Part shown: piece by piece, positions 49,801 to 61,615 of the stretch
How the letters are laid out: each line of letters begins with the position of its first letter
How positions within the stretch are numbered: position 1 is the stretch's first letter
Assembly: GCF_030272615.1 (NCBI RefSeq)
Contig: NC_081409.1
Coordinates: 655,312,468-655,376,467, forward strand
Source of the DNA: Cryptomeria japonica
Lineage: Eukaryota > Streptophyta > Pinopsida > Cupressales > Cupressaceae
Reading direction: 5' to 3'
Length of the DNA stretch: 64,000 nt
Program-made: the position numbers and the translations under genes
The notes under the pieces: model-generated
The model's database searches: none
The model's input: the letters and a program-made list of their open reading frames with translations, nothing else
Told to the model about the DNA's origin: nothing

Positions 49801-50105
49801 TTCTTCTATGAACTCTTCCAGAAAATATACCGCATTGTGCAGTTTCATCTTCTCAAGGACACTATACTAGGTTTGATCTTCTTATCATCCCCACATAACA
49901 AACTTAGCTAGGAATGAATCACTAGGGATCCTAGGTCTTCCAATTTATAGTCCATATACCCTAAAATATCTCCCTCTACAATAACTCCAATGGGTATTAG
50001 AGATAGGGCATTGTATTTGATTTTCTTTTGAAGAAATTCAGCTAAATCTATAGGTGCACTAGAACTAGAGTGCGATGCAGAAGTCGTGATAAGAAAGAAT
50101 TTCAA
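46874..50105 (-). pseudogene. ORF2 of element B (~1,080 codons, unknown function)
   Basis: It begins near 50105 (…LEDLGSLVIHS) and continues through MHDITPEEIHAIISF (49746), AVNAAYRMIKEDATFDLC, RFGQL, LFFYF and FPGIGDVQW (about 49430-49320). A Lys/Pro-rich segment follows, then a strongly charged Glu/Lys repeat (about 48115-47760, pyrimidine-rich on the plus strand). It ends near KFHSLLS at 46874. Frameshifts (between 50105 and 49746, and near 49200) and several stops break it. Segments, order and total length match ORF2 of element C. I recognise no catalytic motif, and it is not RT, protease or integrase. Similarity to uncharacterised plant retrotransposon-borne proteins is possible but untested. 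Confidence 0.6.
47758..48115. repeat. Pyrimidine-rich tract coding Glu/Lys repeats in ORF2
   Basis: Imperfect CTTCTTTCCTCTTCTC-type repeats on the plus strand correspond on the minus strand to runs of Glu, Lys and Arg in ORF2 of element B. The plus-strand frames rich in Phe, Leu and Ser that span it are shadows of this tract. Confidence 0.75.
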
Positions 50106-50528
50106 GAAATACCCTCACAATCTAAAATTTAGGGTTTGCCACTAGTGTCACCCTCAATACACCACTTCGGTTTCTAGTTTACTGCTTAGAGTTCTTCACT
50201 GGTAGATTGAAAAAGATTGTTGGTTTCCTCTACAAGATTTTTGAATTCACTTTGAATCGCTAGACTAATCACTCTTTGTTGCTCTGCTCTTGAAAATTCT
50301 TCTTTTGAAAAATAGATAAGTGAAAATGATGATGAAAAACCCTTTTAAAAAGACTTTCACCTACCATCATAAATGCATCACCACTAGGGTACAAACCCTA
50401 ATTTTGCCTTTTACTGCTTCAAGTCTTCTATCGACTGATAGGTAACATATACCGGTTAAGGTCTTTATCGATATAAACTAGGGGTTCAAAATATTTCACT
50501 GATATGTTCCCCCTAAGCTTTTCGAAGC

Positions 50529-51803
50529 TCAGTTTGCTAGTTTAGAGACTTCCACACTAGGTGCAGAAATAGGTTCATCCTTTGATTCTTCTTCAGGTTT
50601 CTTTTTCCAAGTTTTATTCATATCCGATTGAATGGTTTCAACATCAACCTTCCCTTCTGGAGTGATCGGTATATCACCCGATTGATTCTTTCTTAGTCTA
50701 CAAGTTCTAGTAGTGTGTCCTAGTTTGTTGCAATGATAGCATACCATTCTAGGTGTTCTCCATGATTCATTATTCATATTTCCATTCTTTCTTCTGCATG
50801 TTGCAGTAGTGTGACCACTACCACAATAGATCAAATAGGTTTCTCTCCAACTTGTTACCGCTTGATAACTGCCTAACTGATGGTCGTAGGTATTGTACCG
50901 GTTGGGATTTCAGTTCACAGGAAGTTTTGGAATAACTCCTTGAGTCCTTGGAGGATATCTCCTAGTGTTATGCAAAACAGACCTACATTCAAATGCTCTA
51001 TGCCCATACTTGTTGCATGCATAACAGTTTCCATTGAATCTATTGGATCTAGGCTTATTGTTTTGAAAATAAGGAAAAGTGTTGTAGGCCTTGCTTCTAC
51101 ACACATTAGTAGTATGTCCTTCTTTGAGACAATTAAACAAAACAGGTTTAAATTTTTGCTTACCTTTATCCTTAGATGTCAGTTGCTTCTTTGATGCTTT
51201 AGCTTTTGTTCCAGAGGTCTCACCTTCCTCATACCCAGAGAAACCATGTCCAGTGGTATTCTTTACTGTCCTTGCCAATTCTAGCTTGTGTTCTAGCTTA
51301 GTAGCACTTTGATTGAATTTGGCAAGTATCTCCTTTGATTCAGTAAGTTCCTTGGAAATAGTAGCATTGGATTCCATCAAGGTTGCATTCTCAGAAATAG
51401 CCATGTTTAGTTCACCTTGCATTTCTTCTTTTTTGACTTTATTCTCCTGAAGATGAGCGGTAAGGGTACTGATTTCTTGCTTCAGCTTGGAGATCTCATG
51501 ATCTTTGTCTTTTACCAGATCTTTAGTTTTCCTTCTGTTCTCAAGTTCCTGAGACATCTTGATAGTTAGTCCTTCCAACTCTCTTCTCAAGCTGGCATTA
51601 GATTCATTCAGTTTTTCAACTTCTTCAACTAGGGCATCCATCTCTGCTTCATCTGAAGAGTTATTTTTAGTAAGCTCCATTAGTTTCTCAGCATGCTCTC
51701 TTCTCTTGGCCAAAGAGGCTTTGTACTTGACTTTCATTCCATCATAGGCTCTCTCAATCTGAGTGAGACGATGAGTAAATTCCCTCACACTGTTTTCCCC
51801 CAT
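50529..51803 (-). pseudogene. ORF1 of element B: coiled coil plus zinc knuckles
   Basis: The ATG at 51803 (MGENSVREFTHRLTQIERAY) is the first after the PBS. The frame is open to a single TGA at 50910-50912 and then continues in the same frame to 50529, about 424 codons in all. Residues about 20-215 form a long heptad-rich coiled coil (for example EVEKLNESNASLRREL). A Lys/Gly-rich linker follows, then knuckles: NCLKEGHTTNVC (first Cys lost), CYACNKYGHRAFEC, YCGSGHTTATC (first Cys lost) and CYHCNKLGHTTRTC. It is probably a Gag-like, RNA-binding, self-associating protein. The usual Gag capsid domain is not recognisable. Confidence 0.72.
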
Positions 51804-51838
51804 ATCTCCTTCCAAGTGGTTAGACTTATAGAAAGGTT

Positions 51839-51851
51839 GGCTCTGATACCA
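51839..51851 (-). promoter_or_regulatory. Element B primer binding site
   Basis: GGCTCTGATACCA (plus) is the complement of TGGTATCAGAGCC, the initiator-Met type. Two bases separate it from the LTR at 51854. Confidence 0.88.
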
Positions 51852-51853
51852 AT

Positions 51854-53003
51854 TGATGAATACTAAGAGGGGGGGTGAATTAGTATACAAAAAAATACTG
51901 TAAACAAACTTTAAAACAATTTAGTAGATAACCAGTTCAATAGACTCACTAATAAACTGGTTAGGATACAAGCAAACCAAATAGAAAACAAATAATTCAC
52001 CCATAAGAGCACAATCACCATAACACAAGATATTTGACGTGGAAACCCAAATGGGAAAAACCACGGTGAGCAGAAACTCATAAGTAACTATCTGCAGAAT
52101 AGAAACTAGATCAGTTAAGGTCATACAATGTTCTTCACCAAAAAAGATCCTATTAGGAATCTAGATCTCTATTAGTAGATAAGTCCTGTTAAAGACTACC
52201 TTGTTAGAGGAATTCAGATCCACAGTTGTGAACCACCTTGTTAGAGGATTTACAAAGGCTTTGCTAGGCCTACCCGGTTAAGGGTTTCAAAATTGTCGAA
52301 GATATTAGTAATCAACAAGTGAATGATCTAGACAATAGCACAGTATGATTAATTAGATCCTTGTCAGCTCATTGTTAATGCATTTCAACATTACTTCAAT
52401 CTTCAATATCTCCACACTCTGTTTCTTCACACAGACCTAATCTTCTCTTCAATGATTGCACAAATGTCTCATACTCTATCTCTTACATATGCAAACCATA
52501 GACATGGTGTCCTTATTAAGGAATCTGATTTCATGTCAGTCCAATAGAATTAGACTACAAGTTCCTAGGTTCAGTGCATCTAGACACATTTGGTAACATG
52601 ACACAAAAACACTACCAAAGTGTCGGTGGATGATAACTCATCACACATTACAGTAATACCGATTGGTAACTCATCACAGATATACACCAGTTAATACAAT
52701 ATACTGATTACTGATTGTCAAAAATGAAGACTAGTAGATCATAGTGTTCCGATCAAAATTTAACTACTACTTGGGTCCTTTGTACCGCTTGAGATCCTTG
52801 AACCGCTTGGGGTCTTTATATAGTTTGGGCTCTTCAATCAATCTATGATCGGTAAACATCTTCCATAAAATACCGATAGTCTAAAGACTATACATTCAAT
52901 AATACACAATACCGGTTGGAACAATTACCAGTTGAGCATAACTCATACATCAAGAAAGTGTGTGACCATCAATGATAATCACAACATCATCACAATGCCA
53001 ACA
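51854..53003 (-). repeat. Element B 5' LTR (1,150 bp)
   Basis: A direct repeat of the split 3' LTR. On the minus strand it starts TGTTGGCATTGTG and ends TTAGTATTCATCA. The edge motif AGAGGGGGGGTGAATTAGTA resembles that of the element C LTR. Confidence 0.88.
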
Positions 53004-53534
53004 ACCTCAACATGTGTTACACTGAAAATCTCTCTAGACCTTGGTCCCCTTTTGATAACTCATGTGGAAGCAGTCATGCCAAATCAATGCCCCTCAAATG
53101 ACTTGGCCTTCCCAATTCAATCCTTAGTCTAAATAAGAACTCAAGGGCATGGGTTGGGCACCATTATTATCTTGTTTAGTGTTTTGTTTTCTCCCTATTT
53201 AATTCATTAGATTATCAGTTGATTAATGTAGCTCTCAATGAATTACCCTAGCAACCACTTAGGACCCCTGCCCCCATTAAGAGCTAGTCCCCCCTAAACT
53301 ACATTTACACACCTCTAACCTATGGTTTAATTTAAAGGTGTGATAAGAATAAATATAATATATATTTGAAAAAAATTAGACATTAGTTCATAATCAAGAA
53401 TCAAAATCATAAATCATACACAAGGCCTCTCTAGGCCTTATCCATCGAGATGCATTAATAAATCCACTTCCAAATATAGTAACAATTGGATTTCTTAACA
53501 ACCAAGAATTAAGGAACATATGAAAACATAAATC
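53004..53534 (-). repeat. Relic of Gypsy-2-like LTR, right part, then unassigned
   Basis: ACCTCAACATGTG and, around 53160-53190, GGGCACCATTATTATCTTGTTTAG resemble Gypsy-2 LTR text at about 28070-28225 (GGGCATACAATATCATATTATTTATCTTGATTAG) in the same order. I read it as the continuation of 32128-32967 across element B. Similarity fades towards element C. Confidence 0.4.
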
Positions 53535-54277
53535 TATTAGGCCCAATATGGAAAGCTAATGTACTGAGAGGGGAGGGGTGAATCAGTAATCCAAAACTTT
53601 TCTTCAAAAATAACCTTACTGTTATGCATAAATAGAATAGTGCAGTAACATAAAATAAAGTTAAAACAAATAGATTACAATTATACATGATTCACTCCAT
53701 AACACATATATTTTGGTCACGCAAAAACTCTTGGTTAGAGAGAAAAACTATGGTGGGGATGGCACCCACAACTTCACTACTGCAATAATAAAGATTGCTC
53801 GGTTAGAGCTACATATAGCTATTTCTGATAGCTTACCCTATTAGGAGTAACAAGATCTGTTAGATCTACCTTACTAAAGGATTTTACAACACTATATAAA
53901 TGTTGCACCTAGTTAGAGGATTTACAATTTATAGACTTGGTTAGAGTCTTTTACCCTGTTAAAGGTATCTCTTTCAACTTCTCAATTTTACAATAAAATC
54001 ATTACAAATATCTGCAACTTTACATCTAAAATGTTATAGAAGATTCTATATGCTCAGAATAAGATTACCTAGCTTGTAGCATACCTCGGTAACCCATAAT
54101 GTAACTTGGTAAACCCTTCTGTTTACTCTATTCTTCGACTGTTCACTAATAACCTTCTCAGTGACCTCTCTGTGTCTCTGTAACAGTCTTCCTTCATACA
54201 TACACACAGATTTCTTTCTTCCCATGCTGTATAAATAGATCTCTTACAGTGGTGATCTAATTCATTGCTTTGATCTT
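53535..54277 (-). repeat. Element C outer LTR, truncated
   Basis: Matches the first ~743 bp (plus map) of the other C LTRs. The terminal TGTTAGG reads TATTAGG here. At about 54275-54278 it joins internal sequence equivalent to 61087, with 2-3 bases of microhomology. This marks a deletion of about 5.5 kb. Confidence 0.85.
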
Positions 54278-54418
54278 TCAAGTTCACTAGTCAACCTTGA
54301 TACTTTAAGTTTCAATGATTGATTTTCATCATTCTTTAGAATTGCTTCATGATGTGCATAACCTAGTTGATCTGTCATATTTTGTTGAATCCCAGTTAAC
54401 CTTATGATTTCATCATCC

Positions 54419-54808
54419 TTATTCGGATACTAGAGCTTCAAGTTGTTGTTTCTCTCTTTGTAGATCTCTTGCTTTATCCTCAGCTATCCTTAATGCATCT
54501 ACATTTTTAGTCATCTGTGTACTGAAATGTTCATGTTCCCTTTTCATTGCTTTTAGTTGATCAGCCAATGCTTTGTTCTTTTCTTTCAACATTCCAATCA
54601 TTTCTTCAGTCTCTTCAGATATACTATTCTCAGATGATGTCTCGATTTGTTCCACTAACTCTTGAGAGTCCTCCAAGTCATCAGATAATCTTCTCCTTAC
54701 TTTCAAAGATTTTTGCATTTGTCTTTGCAAGTCTGCAATCACTTGATTTGCATTATCCAGCTCTTCTTGTAGATACACAATCCTCCAAGATTGTTTGTAG
54801 CCTTCCAT
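54419..54808 (-). pseudogene. ORF1 5' fragment in the deleted unit of element C
   Basis: The ATG at 54808 starts MEGYKQSWRIVYLQEELDNA and runs 129 codons of coiled coil, ending LEALVSE. An extra base relative to the full copy (TCCGAATAA against TCCAATCAG) shifts the frame to a stop. The zinc-knuckle part was lost in the deletion at 54278. This copy keeps a Gln codon (DLQRQ) where the full copy at 61526 has a stop. Confidence 0.75.
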
Positions 54809-54856
54809 TGATAAGATCTTTCTCTTTAGGTAGTTAAACCCTTTTCCAAGATTCAA

Positions 54857-54868
54857 GCTCTGATACCA
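54857..54868 (-). promoter_or_regulatory. Element C primer binding site, inner unit
   Basis: GCTCTGATACCA (plus) is the complement of an initiator-Met type PBS, two bases before the LTR at 54871. The equivalent site by the other LTR (about 61664-61675) is decayed to TTTCTAATACCA. Confidence 0.82.
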
Positions 54869-54870
54869 AT

Positions 54871-56022
54871 TGTTAGGCCCAATATGGAAAGCTAATGTAC
54901 TAAGAGGGGAGGGGTGAATCAGTACTCCAAAACTTTTCTTCAAAAATAACCTTACTGCTATGCATAAACAAAATAGTGTAGTAACATAAAATAAAGTTAA
55001 AGCAAATAGATAACAATCATACATGATTCAATCCATAACACTATATTTTGGTCAAGTAGAAACTCTTGGTTAGAGAGAAAAACTGCGGTGGGGATGGCAC
55101 CCACAACTTCACTACTACAATAATAAAGATTGCTCGGTTAGAGCTACATTTAGCTATTTCTGATAGCTTACCCTATTAGGAGTAACAAGATCTATTAGAT
55201 CTACCTTACTAAAGGATTTTACAACACTATATAAATGTTGCACTTGGTTAGAGGATTTACAATTTATAGACTTGGTTAGAGTCTTTTACCTTGTTAAAGG
55301 TATCTCTTTCAACTTCTCAATTTTACAATAAAATCATTACAAATATCTGCAACTTTACATCTGAAATGTTATAGCAGATTCTATGTGCTCAGAATAAGAT
55401 TACCTAGCTTGTAGCATACCTCAGTAACCCATAATGTAACTCAGTAAACCCTTCTGTTTACTCTGTTCTTTGACTGTTCACTGATAACCTTCTCAGTGAC
55501 CTCTCTATGTCTCTGTAATAGTCTTCCTTCATACATATACACACATTTCTTTCTTCCCATGCTGTATAAATAGATCTCTTACAGTGGTGATCTAATTCAT
55601 TGCTTCGATCTTACAAAAAAGATTCCTTGAATGAATAACTAAACAAAATATTTCATTGGTTAGATTGACCTTGCAATCATACACAATCTTCTAGTGCAAT
55701 TTCCAATGTAATAATGGTTAGATGTGCCTCAATATTATAACACATTTTCATGTGCATGTCCAGGTTCAATGTATCTGGTAAAACATTTCACTCGGTGAAT
55801 ATCAAGTCAATGAGTTGACTTTACTGCTCAGTAGCCATGAAACAATACTCAATAAACAGCTCGGTGAATACTACGTTCTGTGATTGCTTTCTTCTGTAAC
55901 TGACTAGACTATTCATACCGACTTCTCTATGTGTACTGACTACATGATTTGGTAATATTAACCGACTAGAATATAATATGACTTTGAATATAAAACTAAT
56001 GGCAATTTGATAAGTAGTAACA
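54871..56022 (-). repeat. Element C middle LTR (1,152 bp)
   Basis: In plus orientation it starts TGTTAGGCCCAATATGG and ends AAGTAGTAACA. It serves both as 5' LTR of the deleted unit and as 3' LTR of the full unit. It differs from 61678-62829 by about 5 percent over the first 260 bp, counted by eye. Confidence 0.9.
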
Positions 56023-56389
56023 ATCTCCCCTTTTGACATTAGTTGAGATGTTTGACAAAAACTACTTTCAAAGTCATAACTCAAAAAGTATATACTTGCA
56101 AAATTACTACACTTCATAATATATACAATAGTTGATGAAAATAGTATATGTAGATATACTCCCCTTATCATTATTCTGTACATAACTCTAAATTTTGCAT
56201 GTTTGGTTCTGCTGTGTGCTTGTGTGCTTTGAATGCTTTGTATATTCTACTCGGTATACTCCCCTTGTATACAATACTCAAAACTGTGTTACCAAAACTA
56301 TATCACTCTCCAAATATAGTATTACTCCCCCTTTGCCTAGTATTACTTTCCTCTATGTAGTATTATAATATTACTCCCCCTTTTTGACA
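56023..56389 (-). promoter_or_regulatory. Element C PPT and four further PPT-like tracts
   Basis: On the minus strand the LTR-adjacent PPT is AAAAGGGGAGAT (56034-56023). Similar tracts of the form AAGGGGAGTA or AAAGGGGGAGTA lie at 56157-56168, 56257-56270, 56323-56337 and 56372-56389. All are in the same orientation and lie between the ORF2 stop and the LTR. Confidence 0.75.
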
Positions 56390-56401
56390 AACATCAAAAA
56401 C

Positions 56402-59400
56402 TTAATTTCCATCCAGAGGCGGTAACTGATCAAAAATAGACTTATACTTGGTCCGGGTGTCGGTGAGGGCGACTGAGAGTGAATCCTTTACACTTTCCAT
56501 TAATGAATTTTGTGCTTGAATATCAGCTAAGAGTGATATTAAGCCATCAAGAGTGCTTCCCTCTTGTGTAGTTGATAGGCATGTAGCTCTATTGATCTGT
56601 TCCTATACTGATGAGAGATGAGGAAGGAATAATGTTTGAAGGGTCATTATGTCCATCCTGATTTTATGCTCTTCATTCCTTAGTTCTAATTGTTGAGCCA
56701 TGAGTTGTTGAAGCTTTGTATAGAAATTCTAAACTGAATTAGGCTCAGTGGTCAACTTAGTTAAGAGATCGGTGATCTCTTTCTCAATTGTATCAGTTTT
56801 ATTTTTGATATCTTTAATGAATAAGGAAAATGTACATAGTTTCTGGAATAAATAAAGAATATGCTTGAGTTGAGGGGACAACTTAGCAATGAATTTGACA
56901 AGCTTTACTTTTCCTATAGCGAGAGCTTTTTGTACCTCTTCAATCATTTTTGTTGTAAGCTCTTTATCCTTTAGCTTGCTTAAGTACTTAGATGCATCAA
57001 CTCCAAATGTTTCTATTTGGGTAAGGAGTTCATCCAGTTGAATGTGGATGGCCGCATCGGTTGACATTGTTGCTGAAGGTAGAATTTCTGTTAGTAGTGT
57101 CTTAACCTTCTGAAGTACTTTATTCTTCTTTTGTATGGCCAGTTGCTTCTCTTATTTAGCCTTTTCTTTCCATAGTTCACCAAATTTAGTGAGTGCTTGC
57201 CCTTTCAATTTGGAGATGTCTACATTGGGCAATACTATTGGTTTAGACAAGTCAAATTTGAAACTATGCTTTCTCATGTTCCTTTCTTTTCCTTTGGTCA
57301 GTGGCACTAAGACAAGTGCTTGTGAGGCTTGCTAACCCTCGGTAAGTTGCTTGATAGATGCAACACTTTGGTCGGTTCCTATAGCCATTGTAGTGTCCTT
57401 GGGTGTCTCGGTGCTAGGGGTCTCAGCTATAACATTTGCAATGCTTGATGGTGCTTGAGACATCTGATCTTTGGTTGTATCCTCTACTACTTCAGATTTG
57501 GTACCTTTGGTGCCTTGCTTTGTGTCCTAGGGAGCTTTAGGTGAGATAGGTGGCTTCACCAGCAGATAAGGCTGAACTTGTTCTAAAACAAACTCACTAG
57601 ATACAAGTTTTGCATAGGTAGTGCCTTCAATCATTTCTTGCTCTTGTGCTGCTTCATCCATTACATCTTCATCAATTTGAATAGTGTCAGCCGGGTCTGG
57701 ACCTTGCTCAGTGACATCTAGATCTTGCTCGGTGACATCAGCAATTTCAATTTGAGATTGTTCACCGACATCCTTTTGTTTGAAGATCTCCTGCCACTTG
57801 GCTTTTGTCTCATTTTCCACATCTATGTATAGCCCATTCATCAATTTTAAGACTCTATTTGACAAGAAATTTAGAATTGTATGTGGTCAAATGCTCCTTG
57901 ATTTCTATTATAGACATATTAGGAAATAGATGGACTAGACTTCTTTCTCTTATTTGTCTCTTGGAGTCCATTGCATATTTCCATCTGTTATCAATATGTA
58001 AGTATAATTCACTTGGAAGTGACTTTACTAGTTCTAATGGAGCTAGCCAAAACTTTAGAAGTGTACAGATGATAGCTTCTTCAATTTGTCACTTCTCATC
58101 ATTATTCCTAGTCTCATACTTAACATATCTAAATCTTGCAAATCCACCGTATTCTTTAAGATTGGCACAAAAATTTTCAACACTATGAATATTTACCTTT
58201 TTTCTTTTCACAATCTAAAATTCATTTGCATCATCAGATTCTATATCACTCGACTCTTTTGCCAAAATGAGTCTCCAAGTAGATTTCTTATAGGTCTTGG
58301 TTACCTTGGGTGCAATAACACTCTTTTGTTTCTTACTCGGTGATGTAGCTATGCTCTAGTGTTGGGTCTCTTTGTTGGTGGAGTCAGTAGGGCCTTTGTA
58401 ATGTCCTATTTCTTTCTTTTCAGAACTTTACCCTTAGGCAACTCTATACTTAATGTTATTGCTGCCTCTTGAGCTTCTGATTCCTCTTCGGTAATGGCAA
58501 GGTTGCCTTTGACAGGTGTAGAGGAGGATTCTTCTTTGAATTTCTTAGATAAAACCTTTATCATTTTTGTAGCTTTTCTTGTAGCCTTAGGTACTACAAT
58601 GCTCATTTTTACTTTCTCCTTCACCTCTTCATAGGTTCCATACCTTAGTTTAGTTGCATGCCTTGGCAGTGATAAATAGGCATCAATTTGCTGCTGTGTT
58701 ATATCATAATTAATCTCATAACCCATTGGTTGCAACGATTGAGTCCTCAGTTCAACAACATTCACATAACAATAATTAGTATCTACCTCAAAATATATAT
58801 TATTCTTGTATTTTTCTACTAGCTATGGTGGAATCCTATACCTGTTGTGCATTTTCTCTTGGAACTTGCTAAAGTAATCATCCATGATATCATTAAAGTT
58901 ATCACCTAACCTCTTGATGAAGTCATTGATCTGAGGGGTGATAGGTCGATGTAGCTCCCATGCTACTGTACCGACTAACGGAAAGAACTTCTCAAAGTAG
59001 AAAAACATGCATACAAGAAGTGAACCAAACTTTAGTGTATTTGCCGAGTTGTTCTTCTTCAGCTTCCTTATTGTGTTTAAGTTCTCAAACAAGTTCTTCA
59101 GTAGTACTTCACACAAGTCTACTTTCATTCCCTTCTTCACTATTTTGTGGGCCAAGTCAACTGCAGCACATGGTACCCTATTTTCCCTTGCAGATTGAAA
59201 GAAACAGTAACCAATTACTCTAATTGCAAACTTGAGTTCTACATTAGTGACATTATTCAATTTCAGTCCTCGATAATCAGATTCTACTCCAATTAGACTG
59301 ATTAGCTCTTTTTGTGATATCATTTTATGTGCTCGTGCATGATCATAGATAGGATACCTAGTGATCAGGTGAATGATTTCCTTAGTGATCTTAAATGGTT

Positions 59401-59767
59401 GCTCTTGTAGCCACATGAAATCATCATGTACTCTACTCAAGACAAACTTAACCCACTAGGGTTTGAACACACGGGGATAGACTAGGGCTTTAGTTAATCC
59501 CTTGATTTTGATATGCTCAAATTTTCTATCCAGTTTGCCATCAGTGCAAAGTTCATCATATGTGTCACTAATCTCGACATGACCGAGTTCCTCAACACAG
59601 CATTTGGTGAAGAATCTAACATCTTCAACTAACAAGACTAGATCCAAGATGAGTGAAAAGGTAGTTTTGTCATCCAGTTCAGAGGCAACTTTGGGAGTTA
59701 AAGAATATTTCAGCGAGGGCTTCTCCACATTTTTGATAACTACGGGATCTTGGAACTTGGGCACCAT
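56402..59767 (-). pseudogene. ORF2 of element C (~1,120 codons, unknown function)
   Basis: The ATG at 59767 starts MVPKFQDPVVIKNVEKPSL and the last codons read LPPLDGN with TAA at 56404-56402. The distance is a whole number of codons. Frame is kept through 58823-59440 (HDDFMWLQEQPFKITKEIIH, LKFGSLLVCMFFYF, FPLVGTVAW) and 58406-58765, with TAGs between the open pieces. It is lost for about 500 bp near 58400-57866, then recovered (57527-57865, 56729-57067). The C-terminal third is acidic and helical (QLDELLTQIETFGVDASKYL). The layout matches ORF2 of elements A and B. No enzyme motif is seen and the function is unknown. Confidence 0.65.
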
Positions 59768-60262
59768 TGTAAGTTTCGGGTAAGATTTGACAAATTATCC
59801 TTAGGGTTTACAAATGACTGATGCTTCACACTCGGTAGGCAATAGCAATTTAACTAGATCAAAAACCAGCTTAGCAATGAATAGATTTGATGTAAATACC
59901 TCAAAATTTGCTCTGAATGAAGTTTGATTGCCTTGATTCGCTCTAATCTGCTTCTCGAAAACTTGGTGAATTAAAATGACAATGAAAACACTTTTAAGTA
60001 CTCAAAAATACCTTATCGGGCTCCGTGCAAGTTAGGTCAAGACATTAAATGCTCTTGGTTCACCTTTTACTGATTAACTCCTTTTTGTTTTAACCGAGTA
60101 ACCAAATTTCCTTTATTAACCGACTTGATAGGCTTCCTGTAAAGTATTATAAACTGACTAATTGCATCTTAACTATGCAGATTTTGAATTTTGTACATAA
60201 TAGAATAGGAACTGTTATGATTTAACCTTTAGAGAATGCAGTCCCTTCATACCTTTTCTTGA

Positions 60263-61615
60263 CTAATTTGAAATAGGTGCACCTAAATCTGTAGGTAAGG
60301 TGCTTTCTTCATCTGACATAATTTCCTTCTTTTTCCAAATCATCTTGAATTTTTCTTTTATCTCTTTAGTGTCTCTTCTAGATTGATCTCTGCAATCTCC
60401 AGCTAAATGTCCAACTTTGTGACAATGAAAACATGCCATACCAGGATTTCTCCATGATCTTTGGTTGTTCATTCCAAACCTTATAAAATAGTTGGCACTA
60501 ATATGTCCATATCTTCCACAACATTCACCCCATATCCTTGTATTTTAATCCCATGGTATTGCTGCATATTGTCGGTAAGGATCTGTGTGAGTTTGGTAAC
60601 CTCTAGTGTTTGCTCGGTGTGGATACCGCATGTAGTTCTTTTGCTTAGACCAACACTTCTGGGTACTATGTCCATATCTATTGCATTTTCTACAAAACCC
60701 TTTAAATTTTGCTTTCTGATAGTTGTTAACAGACTTTGTCCTACATCGATTAGATGTGTGACCATATTTATTGCAATTGTAACAATATCCATTGGACTTA
60801 GTGATATTGGGTTGCTTACCTTTTCTGATCTGGCATATGTTGGTAGTATGACCTTGATTTCCACAGTAGTAGCAAATAGGCTTCTTCCTTTTGATGTTAT
60901 TCCTGTTTCCAGCTTTCTTTGATGATTCTCCTCTCTTAGTAGTGTGAATTCCTTTCTCGATAGATTCTTTTCCTTTGTAACCGAGTCCTCCTTCTTTGTA
61001 GGGTCTTCTTGTATTCAGTTTCTCATCCAACATCTTTGATGCTTCATAACTTTTCTCCAATGTTTCTTTGGATTTATTCTCTGTTTCAAGTTCACTAGTC
61101 AACCTTGATACTTTAAGTTTCAATGATTGATTTTCATCATTCTTTAGAATTGCTTCATGATGTGCATAACCTAGTTGATCTATCATATTTTGTTGAATCC
61201 TAGTTAGCCTTATGATTTCATCATCCTGATTGGATACTAGAGCTTCAAGTTGTTGTTTCTCTCTTTGTAGATCTCTTGCTTTATCCTCAGCTATCCTTAA
61301 TGCATCTACATTTTCAGTCATCTGTGTACTGAAATGTTCATGTTCCCTTTTCATTGCTTTTAGTTTATCAGCCAATGCTTTGTTCTTTTCTTTCAACATT
61401 CCAATCATTTCTTCAGTCTCTTCAGATATACTATTCTCAGATGATGTCTCGATTTGTTCCACTAACTCTTGAGAGTCCTGCAAGTCATCAGATAATCTTC
61501 TCCTTACTTTTAGAGATTTTTGCATTTGTCTTTACATGTCTGCAATCACTTGATTTGCATTATCCAGCTCTTCTTGTAGATACACAATCCTCCAAGATTG
61601 TTTGTAGCCTTCCAT
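60263..61615 (-). pseudogene. ORF1 of element C: coiled coil plus five zinc knuckles
   Basis: The ATG at 61615 (MEGYKQSW…) lies 50 bases from the PBS, and the frame runs to 60263, about 450 codons. It is interrupted only by TAA at 61528-61526 and TAA at 60547-60545. Residues about 5-190 are coiled coil. A basic linker follows, then knuckles CYYCGNQGHTTNIC, CYNCNKYGHTSNRC, CRKCNRYGHSTQKC, a degraded CCGRYGHISANY, and CFHCHKVGHLAGDC. Repeated CCHC knuckles bind single-stranded nucleic acid. A Gag-like packaging role is inferred. No standard capsid domain is recognised. Confidence 0.75.

Larger units (their letters stand above)
32968..53003 (-). mobile_element. Element B: two-ORF non-autonomous LTR retrotransposon, carrying nested Gypsy-1
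   Basis: After removing Gypsy-1 and its duplication, both LTRs are exactly 1150 bp. The 5' LTR is 53003-51854 and the 3' LTR is 46646-45586 plus 33056-32968. The internal region is 5207 bp, bounded by an initiator-Met PBS and a PPT. It encodes a coiled-coil/zinc-knuckle ORF1 and a ~1,080-codon ORF2, and no protease, RT, RNase H or integrase that I can find. Outer flanks are GCCTT and ACCTC, at best a decayed target duplication. The LTRs differ by several percent by eye, so B is much older than Gypsy-1. Confidence 0.85.

Noticed and set aside
50880-51747. Plus-strand frames over the element B zinc-knuckle region, and similar frames at 60461-60922
   Set aside because: They are antisense shadows of ORF1.
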